Assembly (NCBI RefSeq): GCF_036689865.1
Contig: NZ_JBAHUQ010000002.1
Span: 267,057 to 331,056 of the forward strand
DNA from: Magnetococcus sp. PR-3
Lineage (GTDB): Bacteria > Pseudomonadota > Magnetococcia > Magnetococcales > Magnetococcaceae
DNA: 64,000 bases
Reading direction: 5' to 3'
Of this stretch, positions 46,377 through 55,019 are shown in pieces (position 1 is the stretch's first letter; every line of letters starts with the position of its first letter). The position numbers were made by a program, and so were the translations under genes. The notes beneath the pieces were generated by a model that saw nothing but the letters and a program-made list of their open reading frames with translations, did no database searches and was not told the origin of the DNA.

Positions 46377-47888
46377 TTACAAAAACAGTTTATAGGCTGG
46401 GTTCTCTGTTTCATCTACATAGCGGAAACCCAGCTTATCCAAACAGCTCTGGAGGTTCTGCTCTTGTCCAGAGGGTACTTCCAGACCAATTAAAACCCGT
46501 CCAAAATCTCCCCCATGCAAGCGGTAATGAAAGAGTGAAATGTTCCAGTCAGCCTGCATGGTGGTTAAAAAGTGGGCCAAGGCACCTGGTCGTTCTGGAA
46601 AACGAAAACGAAACAGACGCTCATTTTTGACCACATGAGAACGCCCACCCACCATATGTCTTACATGGGTTTTGGCCAGATTATTATCGGTCAGATCCTC
46701 AAACTGATAGCCCAGGTCGGTCAAACTGTTGGCCAACAATAGCCGTTCATCAGGGGTTCTTAAATCAATACCCACAAAAATATGGGCGGCATCACGACTG
46801 GCCAGACGATAGTTAAACTCAGTAATGTTATGGTCCCCAACCACATCCCGGCAAAAATGCCGTAAGGCACCCGGCTTTTCAGGAATGGTAATCGCAAAAA
46901 GAGCTTCTCGCTGCTCCCCCACCATGGTGCGTTCGGCCACATAGCGGAGCCGCTCAAAGTTCATATTGGCACCACTGTTAATCACCACCATACGCTGATT
47001 ACGGATCTTTTTTTCCGCCACATAGTGACGCAAACCAGCTAAAGCCAAAGCACCAGCTGGCTCTACAATGGTACGGGTTGCCTGATAGGTCCACTTAATG
47101 GCCGAGCAGATCTCATCCACACTCACCCGCACCATCTCATCCACATATTTCTCACAGAGTGCAAAGGTACGCGGCCCTACTTCTCGTACGGCTACACCAT
47201 CAGCAAAAATCCCAACCTGCTCCAATGAGGTCAGTTGCCCCTCCTCCAAAGAGCGTGTCATGGCATCACTATCATCGGGCTCAACCCCAATAATACGGAT
47301 GTTGGGGTTGAGATTTTTCACATAGGCCGCAATGCCAGCGATCAACCCCCCCCCACCCACCGGGACAAAGATGGCATCCAACTGGTTACCACTTTGGCGC
47401 ATAATTTCCAGACCCACGGTTCCTTGCCCAGCAATAACCAGTTCATCATCAAAAGGGTGGATAAAGGTCATACCATTTTGGGCCGCCAATTGTTTGCAGT
47501 AGTCTGCAGCAATGGAGTAATTATCCCCATGCAATACCACATCTGAACCATAGCGCTTAACCGCTTCCACTTTAATATCCGGTGTGGTTTGCGGCATGAC
47601 AATGGTGGCCTTAAGCCCCAATTCACGGGCACTGAATGCAACCCCTTGTGCATGGTTACCTGCAGAAGCCGCAATAATACCTTTGGCGCGCTCGGCCTCT
47701 GTAAGATGGGCAATTTTGTTATAAGCCCCTCTCAACTTAAATGAAAAGACCGGTTGTAGATCTTCTCGCTTAATCAGAACCTCATTATCCAGCTGGGCAG
47801 AGAGCCACGCTGATTGCTCCAAAGGTGTCTCAACCGCTGCTTCATAAACGCGGGAGGTAAGGATGTGACGAAACAGCTGTTCAGACAT
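46377..47888 (-). CDS. ilvA: Threonine ammonia-lyase, biosynthetic (two ACT-like domains)
   Basis: IlvA deaminates threonine to 2-oxobutyrate for isoleucine synthesis. The ATG at 47888 (AAAGG 6 nt upstream) gives 503 residues. The PLP lysine is Lys51 (SFKLRGAYNKIA), the phosphate-binding glycine loop is VGGGGLIAG, and the conserved serine region is NSGANMN. Two C-terminal regulatory ACT-like modules follow (FAITIPEKPGALRHFC and FRFRFPERPGALAHFL), as in the isoleucine-inhibited E. coli type. The frame is open 22 codons upstream but not conserved. Confidence 0.97.
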   Translation of the reverse strand: MSEQLFRHILTSRVYEAAVETPLEQSAWLSAQLDNEVLIKREDLQPVFSFKLRGAYNKIAHLTEAERAKGIIAASAGNHAQGVAFSARELGLKATIVMPQTTPDIKVEAVKRYGSDVVLHGDNYSIAADYCKQLAAQNGMTFIHPFDDELVIAGQGTVGLEIMRQSGNQLDAIFVPVGGGGLIAGIAAYVKNLNPNIRIIGVEPDDSDAMTRSLEEGQLTSLEQVGIFADGVAVREVGPRTFALCEKYVDEMVRVSVDEICSAIKWTYQATRTIVEPAGALALAGLRHYVAEKKIRNQRMVVINSGANMNFERLRYVAERTMVGEQREALFAITIPEKPGALRHFCRDVVGDHNITEFNYRLASRDAAHIFVGIDLRTPDERLLLANSLTDLGYQFEDLTDNNLAKTHVRHMVGGRSHVVKNERLFRFRFPERPGALAHFLTTMQADWNISLFHYRLHGGDFGRVLIGLEVPSGQEQNLQSCLDKLGFRYVDETENPAYKLFL

Positions 47889-48274
47889 GGAAAACCTTTG
47901 CATCCGTAGGTATGAATACCGCACATCGTATATAACCCAGTGGGATGAACGCAATGGTGGGGGAAAAAACCCATAAATCCATCAAGAAACAAAAGAGTAT
48001 CTGCTACTTTTAAAAGACCAGCTCTTACATCTCTCTCTCTGAGTAGCCACGTCAGAGATAAGCACTCTTAAAACACTAAGATGAATAAATTCCTCTATTC
48101 AAATAGATAGCTTGAGACGTATAAGCAAATGTGATTATTCGATATATTTCAAATACCTATAAATACCTGCGAACCTGCAAAAGCCCCTGTCATTGGCCAA
48201 TCCCTATGTTACACTTGGTCGGATTACGTCTTATTTTTGAATGATCAAGCTATGGATAGCCAGAGAGTTGAACG
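47889..48274. other. Divergent ilvA / Sel1-gene intergenic region
   Basis: About 385 bp, AT-rich, without a credible gene. It must hold promoters for ilvA (minus) and the Sel1 gene (plus). Small features seen are a CT-rich run near 48030-48045 and the palindrome ATTGGCCAAT at 48192-48201. No leader peptide with Ile/Val/Leu codons was found upstream of ilvA, so classical attenuation is not suggested. Confidence 0.5.
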
Positions 48275-48799
48275 ATGAAACAGCATTTAATCATAGGGGT
48301 ATTGCTCTTACTCATACTCACCCCACTTGCCCAAGCTCAATCCCAAAGCCAAGACCTTTTACCGTTGGCTGAACAGGGGCATACCCATGCTCAAGCCATG
48401 TTGGCAGTGATGTATGAGCAGGGTCAGGGGGTTGAACAGAATTATATAAAAGCGGTGCATTGGTACAAAAAAGCTGCAGAAAAAGGACATATTATTGCTC
48501 AATATAGTCTTGCTCAGCTTTATGATGAAGGCCCAACCTTCATCCAGCATGCACCCCGTGCCGCCTATTGGTATAAAAAAGCTGCTGAGCAAGGACATGC
48601 CGGTGCGCAGAACAGTTTAGGTGTGATGCATGTAGAAGGACGTGGTGTACCGCATAATTACAGCAAAGCCCACACGTGCTTTAGCAAAGCGGCCAAACAG
48701 GGACACAAGCTTGCGGGGTATAACTTGGCCTTTGTTCTTGAGCGGATGGATACCAATCAAATCGTAAAAGCTGAACAAAATCTGACTAAAAATCCATAA
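48275..48799 (+). CDS. Exported Sel1-repeat protein
   Basis: The 174-residue product has a signal peptide (LIIGVLLLLILTPLAQAQ) and then about three to four Sel1-type helix-hairpin repeats: GHTHAQAMLAVMYEQGQGV, KAVHWYKKAAEKGHIIAQYS, AAYWYKKAAEQGHAGAQNS and KAHTCFSKAAKQGHKLAGYN. Such proteins act as periplasmic adaptors in many pathways; the partner is unknown here. It is a single-gene unit ending at a terminator. Confidence 0.85.
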   Translation: MKQHLIIGVLLLLILTPLAQAQSQSQDLLPLAEQGHTHAQAMLAVMYEQGQGVEQNYIKAVHWYKKAAEKGHIIAQYSLAQLYDEGPTFIQHAPRAAYWYKKAAEQGHAGAQNSLGVMHVEGRGVPHNYSKAHTCFSKAAKQGHKLAGYNLAFVLERMDTNQIVKAEQNLTKNP

Positions 48800-48823
48800 A
48801 CCACCACATATCGATACTTATTG

Positions 48824-48851
48824 AGGCTATGGCATCTGCTGTGGCCTTTTT
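48824..48851 (+). terminator. Intrinsic terminator after the Sel1 gene
   Basis: Ten-pair stem AGGCTATGGC/GCTGTGGCCT (three G-U pairs) with tetraloop ATCT, followed by TTTT. It starts 25 bp after the stop codon. Confidence 0.7.
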
Positions 48852-48944
48852 ATTTATCCGATTCATAGCATGCGCTCTATGATGGCAACCAAGAACACCC
48901 TATATCCCAAAAAATCAGATCGTTTATCACATAAATAGGAGCGT

Positions 48945-49331
48945 ATGATGCAGCTGGATGCCATTGGTATTATTAGTCAGAATATGGAAAAATCCGCAGA
49001 ATTTTATGGGCTTTTGGGCATATCCTTTGAACAGGTCGGTGGACCAGACCATTGGGAAGGCATCACCAGCAGCGGTGTACGTATCATGCTGGATTCTGAA
49101 AAACTGATGAAACAACTGGACCCTAACTGGCAACGTACGACAGGGGTGGCCATGGTACTCTGCTTTAAGCAGGAGACGCCGGCACAGGTGGATGAACGGT
49201 TTGCGCAGATTACCCAAGCGGGTTTTACCCATAAGACCGAACCCTGGGATGCCTTTTGGGGGCAACGCTACGCCTCTGTCATGGACCCCGATGGTAACCA
49301 GATTGACCTTTTTGCTGCGCTACCCCAATAA
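48945..49331 (+). CDS. VOC superfamily (glyoxalase/bleomycin-resistance-like) protein
   Basis: The 128-residue product has two beta-alpha-beta-beta-beta units: LDAIGIISQNMEKSAEFYGLLG at the start and YASVMDPDGNQIDLFAAL at the end, the usual VOC signature (DPDGNxxxL). The fold binds divalent metal in many members; substrate is unknown. AGGAG stands just upstream; the second ATG (48948) has the better spacing and may be the real start. Confidence 0.85.
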   Translation: MMQLDAIGIISQNMEKSAEFYGLLGISFEQVGGPDHWEGITSSGVRIMLDSEKLMKQLDPNWQRTTGVAMVLCFKQETPAQVDERFAQITQAGFTHKTEPWDAFWGQRYASVMDPDGNQIDLFAALPQ

Positions 49332-49410
49332 AGCTTACCTCACACGACAGGTGCCATCCTTAGTGTGTGTACTCACCCTAGGGTTAAGGCCTTGTTTTGA
49401 AATAGTGGTT

Positions 49411-49446
49411 AAAAAAAATCCCCTGCACAGGGTGCAGGGGATTTTC
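49411..49446. terminator. Bidirectional intrinsic terminator
   Basis: Perfect 11-bp stem ATCCCCTGCAC/GTGCAGGGGAT, loop AGG, with eight A on the left and TTTT on the right. It ends both the VOC gene (plus) and the exonuclease gene (minus). Confidence 0.88.
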
Positions 49447-49470
49447 TATGCATGGGTCTACTGAGCCGAT

Positions 49471-50322
49471 TTAACCATCGACCATCTGACTTAACCGATT
49501 CCACTGTTTTAGATACTCCAGCAGATGGGGTTTCTCTGCCCCTTCCCGCTCAATCAGCTCACGAACCATATTTTGCTCATTCTGGTAATCCCCAGCATCA
49601 AAGTGACCAGAGAAGTGGGCCATGCGCAACCACAGTAGGTAAGTGGTAAGGGCATCAAACTCGTTATAGGCCACAATATCGGCCAAACGACCATCCAACC
49701 ACATTTGGGGCACTTGGTCCCCAGCCACATCCATTTTACCCGGGATACCCGAGAGGGTGGCCATCTCGTGCAAAGAGGGGGTGAACTGTCCCCAGCCAGA
49801 AACCTGCTCTTTGAGATCAATATGCCAGTCCCCACCCCGGGCGAAATAATCGACCCCTTCCCATGGTTTGTTGGGTCGGTGGGCAAACTTTGGTTGGTGC
49901 ATACCCCGGATGATACCCCGTTGGATCATCGCTTTAATATCCGCACTGATGGAGTTATACCCCACCAATTGTGGTTTTTTTTCACCAACCCCTTGGAGAA
50001 AGCGGCTTAAAACAGCATCTTCCTTGGCATAAGCAGCGGTGTGATCCTCCACTTTTTCAGGCAAGGCCATAAGGGTTAATGTGACGGTATTATCCTTATG
50101 TTTACGCCGTACGACAGCTGCTATAGAGATAAAACGGCACAAAGCTGTTTTTAAGTAGGGGGTGGGGTTCTCTTCTGTTGCACCACCCTGTTTCCACATC
50201 TCCGCCATCACTTCAGCATCAGACAAATCATCGCTCAGGTTATAAAGCATACGACCTGCCAACGGATCGGGAGCCCACTCTGCATCGAACGCCCAGACGG
50301 TATGATGTACAAACTTGATCAT
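49471..50322 (-). CDS. Predicted 3'-5' exonuclease, PolB-like (DNA_pol_B_exo2 family)
   Basis: The 283-residue product matches the free-standing DEDD exonuclease family related to the proofreading domain of family B DNA polymerases. Exo I is FDAEWAPD, Exo II lies in VGYNSISADIKAM, and Exo III is IVAYNEFDALTTYLL with the acidic residue following Tyr. The middle segment GGDWHIDLKEQVSGWG is typical. It is a single gene between the terminator at 49.4 kb and an unassigned 326-bp region. The substrate is not known; repair or RNA turnover are possible. Confidence 0.8.
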   Translation of the reverse strand: MIKFVHHTVWAFDAEWAPDPLAGRMLYNLSDDLSDAEVMAEMWKQGGATEENPTPYLKTALCRFISIAAVVRRKHKDNTVTLTLMALPEKVEDHTAAYAKEDAVLSRFLQGVGEKKPQLVGYNSISADIKAMIQRGIIRGMHQPKFAHRPNKPWEGVDYFARGGDWHIDLKEQVSGWGQFTPSLHEMATLSGIPGKMDVAGDQVPQMWLDGRLADIVAYNEFDALTTYLLWLRMAHFSGHFDAGDYQNEQNMVRELIEREGAEKPHLLEYLKQWNRLSQMVDG

Positions 50323-50648
50323 GATTACCCTACTTCGTTATGTCCAAAAAAGAGTGGTGATTATCCACCGCACTATCCAGATCGATCTATCCACAAGATG
50401 GATCTGGATAAGGGGTGGATAAAGGGAGGGGCATCCTACCCAACCCCCTACGAATAAACAAGCCCCCTAAGGTTTCCCAAAGGAGGCGTAAAGAGCATAG
50501 CATATTTTGCTTCAAACTGGGGCTAAGAGAGAGATAAACCGCACAATGGCACACTGCACATGGAAAAAACACCCAACGATCCCACCAAAAAACAAAGCCC
50601 CCATGGTCTATACCATGGGGGCTTATGCATACAATCTGGGTCCAGCCG
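50323..50648. other. Intergenic region with terminator
   Basis: 326 bp without a credible gene. It holds the exonuclease promoter region (minus) on its left and the terminator of the exported protein gene at 50595-50624 on its right. Minus-strand frames crossing it have no ribosome binding site or family resemblance. Confidence 0.5.
50595..50624 (-). terminator. Intrinsic terminator after the exported hypothetical gene
   Basis: Perfect 13-bp stem AAGCCCCCATGGT/ACCATGGGGGCTT, loop CTAT, followed on the minus strand by a T-rich tract with six T. It lies 25 bp after the stop at 50649. Confidence 0.82.
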
Positions 50649-51530
50649 TTACGGCCTGGGCTGAACAGCAGGAAGAATATTTCGTTTCCACCACCCTTCA
50701 ACATGATCCATGGTCGAAGCCCGAGGGGGCATAGGATCTGAAGCGGTAGGGGTACTGGGTGGTGGTTGATCGTGGAAGAATAGGGTCTTAATGGGGTTCG
50801 GTTCTTCCGGCTTAGGGGGAGAACTGAGATCTTCCAACGCATTTTGGGTCAAAAACAGTACCTGACGGGTCGCCAGCTCGGTCATCAACTCCAACGAGTA
50901 ACCAGCCTCAGGTGGGGCATTTTTAGCCAATGAAGAGCTGGTTGTAATGGCCGTTAACGCCAGGGCGGGATTTTTTACAAACAACCCTGTATTAACAAGG
51001 GTTGCACTCATACCGGTGGCCATCTCTGCATCATACTTGCGCACATGGGGTGCAGAGTCCACACGAATACGCATACGGCGCATCAGCTCCCCCCCTTCAC
51101 CCAATAGGTAGGCATCCCAATCCACCAACCCTGTGTTGGCGGCACTGCTGTTGCGCAGTATGCGGGGTGCGATCCAGAGGGTAACGGGCCAGTCGTTATC
51201 TTGGGCCAGCATAATCGCCTCTTCCAAATGGTAGGCGGGCTGCCACTCTTGTACCAAACGTTCGGCAATGCGTCCCGGCAAAATTTGGCGATACAGGGTG
51301 CGGGTATAGTCAACCAACACCCCTTCCTGCCCAGCCTGCTTTTGGGTTACCGGCAGCAGATGCACCTCTGGAAAAGGGGTGATCTGACCATCATTATTGG
51401 TTGAGGCTTCCCAGCAAACCTGGACATCTTTCAGGGGTACTTCACATCCCTTGCGAAAAACCGCTTCAGCATTGCCCGCCGCCATCAGTAGCGCGGCTGT
51501 CACTGTCAATCCCATGAGTCGCTTCATCAT
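50649..51530 (-). CDS. Exported protein of unknown function
   Basis: I do not recognise this gene. The ATG at 51530 has AGGAGAG 7 nt upstream and opens with a signal peptide (MMKRLMGLTVTAALLMAAGNAEA), giving 293 residues; the longer open frame upstream overlaps lhgO and is not coding. The mature part has two early Cys (KGCEV, VQVCWEA), a region WPVTLWIAPRILRNSSAANTG that looks like an alpha-beta core, an acidic-aliphatic helix part and a proline-rich C-terminus (PPKPEEPNP, QPPPSTPTASDP). Low complexity at the end suggests a periplasmic linker. It begins 20 bp after the lhgO stop, so it is probably in the same operon. Confidence 0.7.
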   Translation of the reverse strand: MMKRLMGLTVTAALLMAAGNAEAVFRKGCEVPLKDVQVCWEASTNNDGQITPFPEVHLLPVTQKQAGQEGVLVDYTRTLYRQILPGRIAERLVQEWQPAYHLEEAIMLAQDNDWPVTLWIAPRILRNSSAANTGLVDWDAYLLGEGGELMRRMRIRVDSAPHVRKYDAEMATGMSATLVNTGLFVKNPALALTAITTSSSLAKNAPPEAGYSLELMTELATRQVLFLTQNALEDLSSPPKPEEPNPIKTLFFHDQPPPSTPTASDPMPPRASTMDHVEGWWKRNILPAVQPRP

Positions 51531-51549
51531 CACGACGCTCTCCTGATTA

Positions 51550-52767
51550 TCAAGGGGTACCTTCGCAACGCATGGGTTCCATGGCATCAAACAGATGCGC
51601 AGCAAAGGGTTGTGCACAGGTAAATCCTGGGGAAACCGCATTGAGCACATGAAAACTGCGGTGGTCCCCCTCAAAATGGAAATCCATCTCCAGTCGTCCC
51701 TGACGCAGATTAAACAGCTGCGCACGAATACCGGGCGGTCCCCATTGTCGGTAATCTTTAACCGACACACCGTGCGCCAGTTCCTTGGCCAAGTGGGCCA
51801 TCCAGGCACGGTTGTATTTCATCATTTCACGCACCGCCAAACGGCGGAAACCAAAGGGGTTATGCCACAACATCTGTAGCTCACGGCCCATGATCTGGCG
51901 GCACTCTGCTGCAGAAAAACCAGTTAACCCCCCATAGTGTTCCCGCCAAAAGGCTGGGATCGCGGTCGGGCCTATTTTGGCTTTTCCATCCACCGTGACC
52001 GTAAAGTGCACCCCTAAAAAGGGGTTTTCCAAATCCGGCACAGGGTAGATGTTGGTTTTCCAGGCGCCCGGTTGTTCCCCACTTTTTAGGTACAACCCTT
52101 TAAATGGCAGCACCACATGGTCCTGGCAGAAACCATAGGCTTTGGCAATATGGTCCGCATAGAGCCCCGCGGCATTGATCACATAACCGGGTTCTAACCG
52201 ATGTGACCCAAGCTGTACTTGGTTCCCTTGACGGCCTGTCCAAGGGGCGTGGGTACGGATCTCAATACCGGCATCCCTGACATCCTTACTCAGTTCAACC
52301 ATGACCTCTTTGGGATCCACCGAAGCGGTTATGGGCGAAAAGAGTGCTGAACCTGCTGTTTTAACCCGAGGTTCAATTTTTTGGGCCTGGGCTTCACTGA
52401 TACGCTCTAAGGGCACATTATTCCGCTTGGCCCGACGTTCCAGCTCATCCAAACCGGCCAGTTCTTGCTCATTTCGCGCCACAACCAGCTTACCGCATGG
52501 GTTGATACGCAAGTTGCGTTCCATACAGTAACGGGTCCAGGCTTCATTACCCTCGCGGGTAAAGCGGGCTTTAAGGCTATCTGCCGTATAGTAAAAGCCT
52601 GCGTGCAACACCCCGCTGTTACGTCCACTGGCGTGTAACCCGGGCTGGGCCTCTTTTTCCGCCACCATAATGGAGGCATGGGGGTGGCGTTTGCGGGCCT
52701 CCAGCGCTAAGGCTAAGCCGATGACACCAGCACCTATAATAAGAAAATCTGGAGAATCCGTTGGCAT
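51550..52767 (-). CDS. lhgO: L-2-hydroxyglutarate oxidase/dehydrogenase
   Basis: This FAD enzyme oxidises L-2-hydroxyglutarate to 2-oxoglutarate. The 405-residue product has the dinucleotide motif IIGAGVIGLALALEARKRH, the family block ASGRNSGVLHAGFYYTADSLKA, an internal GLYADHIAKAYG, and the C-terminal SPGFTCAQPFAAHL. Length is normal. In a cell with high 2-oxoglutarate flux it would remove the side product made by malate dehydrogenase; this link is inference. It heads a two-gene unit with the exported protein at 50649. Confidence 0.93.
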   Translation of the reverse strand: MPTDSPDFLIIGAGVIGLALALEARKRHPHASIMVAEKEAQPGLHASGRNSGVLHAGFYYTADSLKARFTREGNEAWTRYCMERNLRINPCGKLVVARNEQELAGLDELERRAKRNNVPLERISEAQAQKIEPRVKTAGSALFSPITASVDPKEVMVELSKDVRDAGIEIRTHAPWTGRQGNQVQLGSHRLEPGYVINAAGLYADHIAKAYGFCQDHVVLPFKGLYLKSGEQPGAWKTNIYPVPDLENPFLGVHFTVTVDGKAKIGPTAIPAFWREHYGGLTGFSAAECRQIMGRELQMLWHNPFGFRRLAVREMMKYNRAWMAHLAKELAHGVSVKDYRQWGPPGIRAQLFNLRQGRLEMDFHFEGDHRSFHVLNAVSPGFTCAQPFAAHLFDAMEPMRCEGTP

Positions 52768-53334
52768 GGATAGACCTAAACCCTGTCAAGAATGTGACTT
52801 ACAAACCGCCATATCTGATACGACAGCACAACCTTATGCCCCCACCCCTAACCCAAGCGTACGGGTGGGCGTATCACACGGTATACACGGGTCATGCGGC
52901 TCAATACACCTGCCCCCCTAAAGAGAGAACAACAGATGGGTGGTAACCTGATATCCACCCACTTGAGTGCATTGTGGATGACACAACCTATGGTGCATAA
53001 ACCGGTTGCTGCATGATTAATGCCCATCACACCTGCATGGAACAGATTCACGCTAAAGGAAGCATGGATAACCTACGAGAGACGATACAGACCTGTAGGG
53101 ATGAGTAACCTGTGTTTCGCGGACCGGCACAAAAAATTGGTCTTCACACCTTTGCCTGGATACAGGCGTATCGCTGGGGAGTCGAACCATCGGTCGCACC
53201 CACAGTTCGATTTTTTTACAGGAGATATGATCTGTGGTTTGCTCGGAGTATAGGGTTGACGTGCCCTGTTAAGAGACCAGAACAGATCAACCCCATCTTT
53301 GAAGGACACTAAGCGCGTTGGAAGGGCTCCACCA
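52768..53334. other. 567-bp intergenic region without a recognised gene
   Basis: No frame here has a ribosome binding site, family resemblance or coherent composition. One structured segment is visible: GGGTTGA (53253-53259) pairs with TCAACCC (53287-53293) and, inside, CTGTT with AACAG (53266-53285). A tRNA-like T-loop string (GGTTCGACTCC on the minus strand near 53180) is not part of a cloverleaf. The region may hold the lhgO promoter and a degraded gene or an unannotated RNA. Confidence 0.4.
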
Positions 53335-54687
53335 TTACGACGCCTTTAGAACCAGACGTGCGGCATAAAAACCATCCACCCCATGGGTTGCGGGCTCTGT
53401 ACGGAGATCACCCACCTCATCAACCCAATCGGCTTCAATACCTGCCATATTCGGGTCTAACGGCAACCGTTGCCATGCGCTGTTCTCTTTTAGAAATTGC
53501 GCAATCTGTTGTTCATTCTCATCCGGTTCTAATGAGCAGGTGGCATAAACCAGGATCCCACCCGGTTTAATGGTCGCCGCTACAGCATTTAAAATGGCCT
53601 TCTGCTGCTTGACCACCTCTGTTAACCCACTGGGGTTACGACGCCACTTAATATCGGGATGACGACGAATCACCCCTGTACCGGTACAGGGGGAATCCAC
53701 CAAAGCGCGGTCATAGCTGCCTGCGATGGGCTGCATGGCATCCACACATTGAAGGTGCACATTGCTCACCCCCAAACGGGCCATATTTTCATCCATACGC
53801 ATGAGGCGCTGTTCCGCATTATCCAGTGCCGTAATGACGACCCCCTCCCCCCCCAAGGCTGACATATGGGCCGATTTTCCCCCCGGTGCAGCACAGGCAT
53901 CTAAGATCTGTTCACCAGACTTTGGCTCAACCAGTCGGGCCACCGCCTGAGCCGCGCGGTCCTGCACCGCAAACCACCCTTTATCGTAACCTGGCAGTTG
54001 GGTAACCCTTCCCCCACCTGGCAAAAGAACAGACTCTTCCGCTTCCGGGCAGGTTGTTACATCCACCTCAGCCTCACCCGCTGCCTTAAGCCATGCTTCT
54101 GGTGAAATATTGGGGGTGTGGATACGTAAAGTCAGGGGGGCTTGGGCATTGGCCGCCACCAAACGGGCTTCCGTATGCTCCATACCATTACGCTTAACCC
54201 AACGCTTTACCATCCAGTCTGGATGGGCATAACGCAGCGCCAGTTGCTTAACTGGATCTTTAATGGATGTCCAGGTGCTGGAGAGCTCCACCTCGGTTGA
54301 ACGGCGTAATACCGCATTAACAAAACCGGAGAGATTACGGTCACGCGGGTGTTTTTTAACCAGCTTCACCGCTTCATCCACAGCAGAGTGGATTGGCGTG
54401 CGCATAAATTGTGCTTGGTACAGAGCGGTAAGCAGAACAGCCCGGGCATAGCTATGCTTAGCTTTAAGCTTTTTCTGCATAAAGCGGGTCAATGTTGCTT
54501 CCAGCAGGGTCATATGACGGATGGTACCCACAACAATTTCATGGGCCCGCCCACGCATTTCTGGTGAGGTACCCGTCTGTTGATGGATATGTTGTTCCAA
54601 AGCTGCTTCCAGGGGCAAATGATCCACAAGGATATGAGAAATGGCATCCGCAGCCATGGTGCGTTCTGAAACGTGGGGTTTCGACAT
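53335..54687 (-). CDS. rsmB: 16S rRNA (cytosine-C5)-methyltransferase RsmB
   Basis: RsmB methylates C967 of 16S rRNA. The ATG at 54687 gives 450 residues with an N-terminal NusB-like helical domain (to about 145; TMAADAISHILVDHLPLE, YARAVLLTALYQAQFM, VDEAVKLVKKH, LSGFVNAVLRR). The Rossmann methyltransferase part has DACAAPGGKSAHMSAL, the motif DSPCTGTGVIRRHPDIKW and the catalytic YATCSLEPDENE. All key Cys are present. The frame is open 30 codons upstream without support. It is not next to def-fmt here. Confidence 0.95.
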   Translation of the reverse strand: MSKPHVSERTMAADAISHILVDHLPLEAALEQHIHQQTGTSPEMRGRAHEIVVGTIRHMTLLEATLTRFMQKKLKAKHSYARAVLLTALYQAQFMRTPIHSAVDEAVKLVKKHPRDRNLSGFVNAVLRRSTEVELSSTWTSIKDPVKQLALRYAHPDWMVKRWVKRNGMEHTEARLVAANAQAPLTLRIHTPNISPEAWLKAAGEAEVDVTTCPEAEESVLLPGGGRVTQLPGYDKGWFAVQDRAAQAVARLVEPKSGEQILDACAAPGGKSAHMSALGGEGVVITALDNAEQRLMRMDENMARLGVSNVHLQCVDAMQPIAGSYDRALVDSPCTGTGVIRRHPDIKWRRNPSGLTEVVKQQKAILNAVAATIKPGGILVYATCSLEPDENEQQIAQFLKENSAWQRLPLDPNMAGIEADWVDEVGDLRTEPATHGVDGFYAARLVLKAS

Positions 54688-55019
54688 AGGGAAGGTATTC
54701 CTGAAGAGAGGGATGAATCCGTCAGTGTGTATCTTTTGTATAAAGGGGTCTAGGGTTCGTCCCTTTATCACGCACAAGGCACAACACCCTTTTGCCTTAG
54801 GGTGGGAATGGCTGGGTCAGGCGCTGTGCCTAGCGGGCATCTCCCCCCCGACCCTAAAGCAGGTACCATCCCCTTTATCGACCACCCACCATCACTCTGC
54901 ATCAAGCATCCGAGTAGGAGAGCGGTGACCTTAGCCACGCAACATCGGTTTATAAGGATGTTAGTCGCAGGCTTTGTTGTGGGCCGCAGGTAGAACCACA
55001 TCCAAGCTCAAGTCACCCT
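54688..55019. other. engB-rsmB intergenic region with potential RNA structure
   Basis: 332 bp, no credible gene. Two inverted repeats are visible: ATAAAGGG/CCCTTTAT (54740-54768) and TTAGGGT/ACCCTAA (54797-54857). The second can be extended by GGG/CCC and encloses CGCT/AGCG. Both would be transcribed in the minus direction between engB and rsmB. Confidence 0.45.

Noticed and set aside
53160..53200. tRNA-like T-loop string (GGTTCGACTCC on the minus strand)
   Set aside because: The flanking bases do not form a T-stem, acceptor stem or anticodon arm, so it is a chance match.
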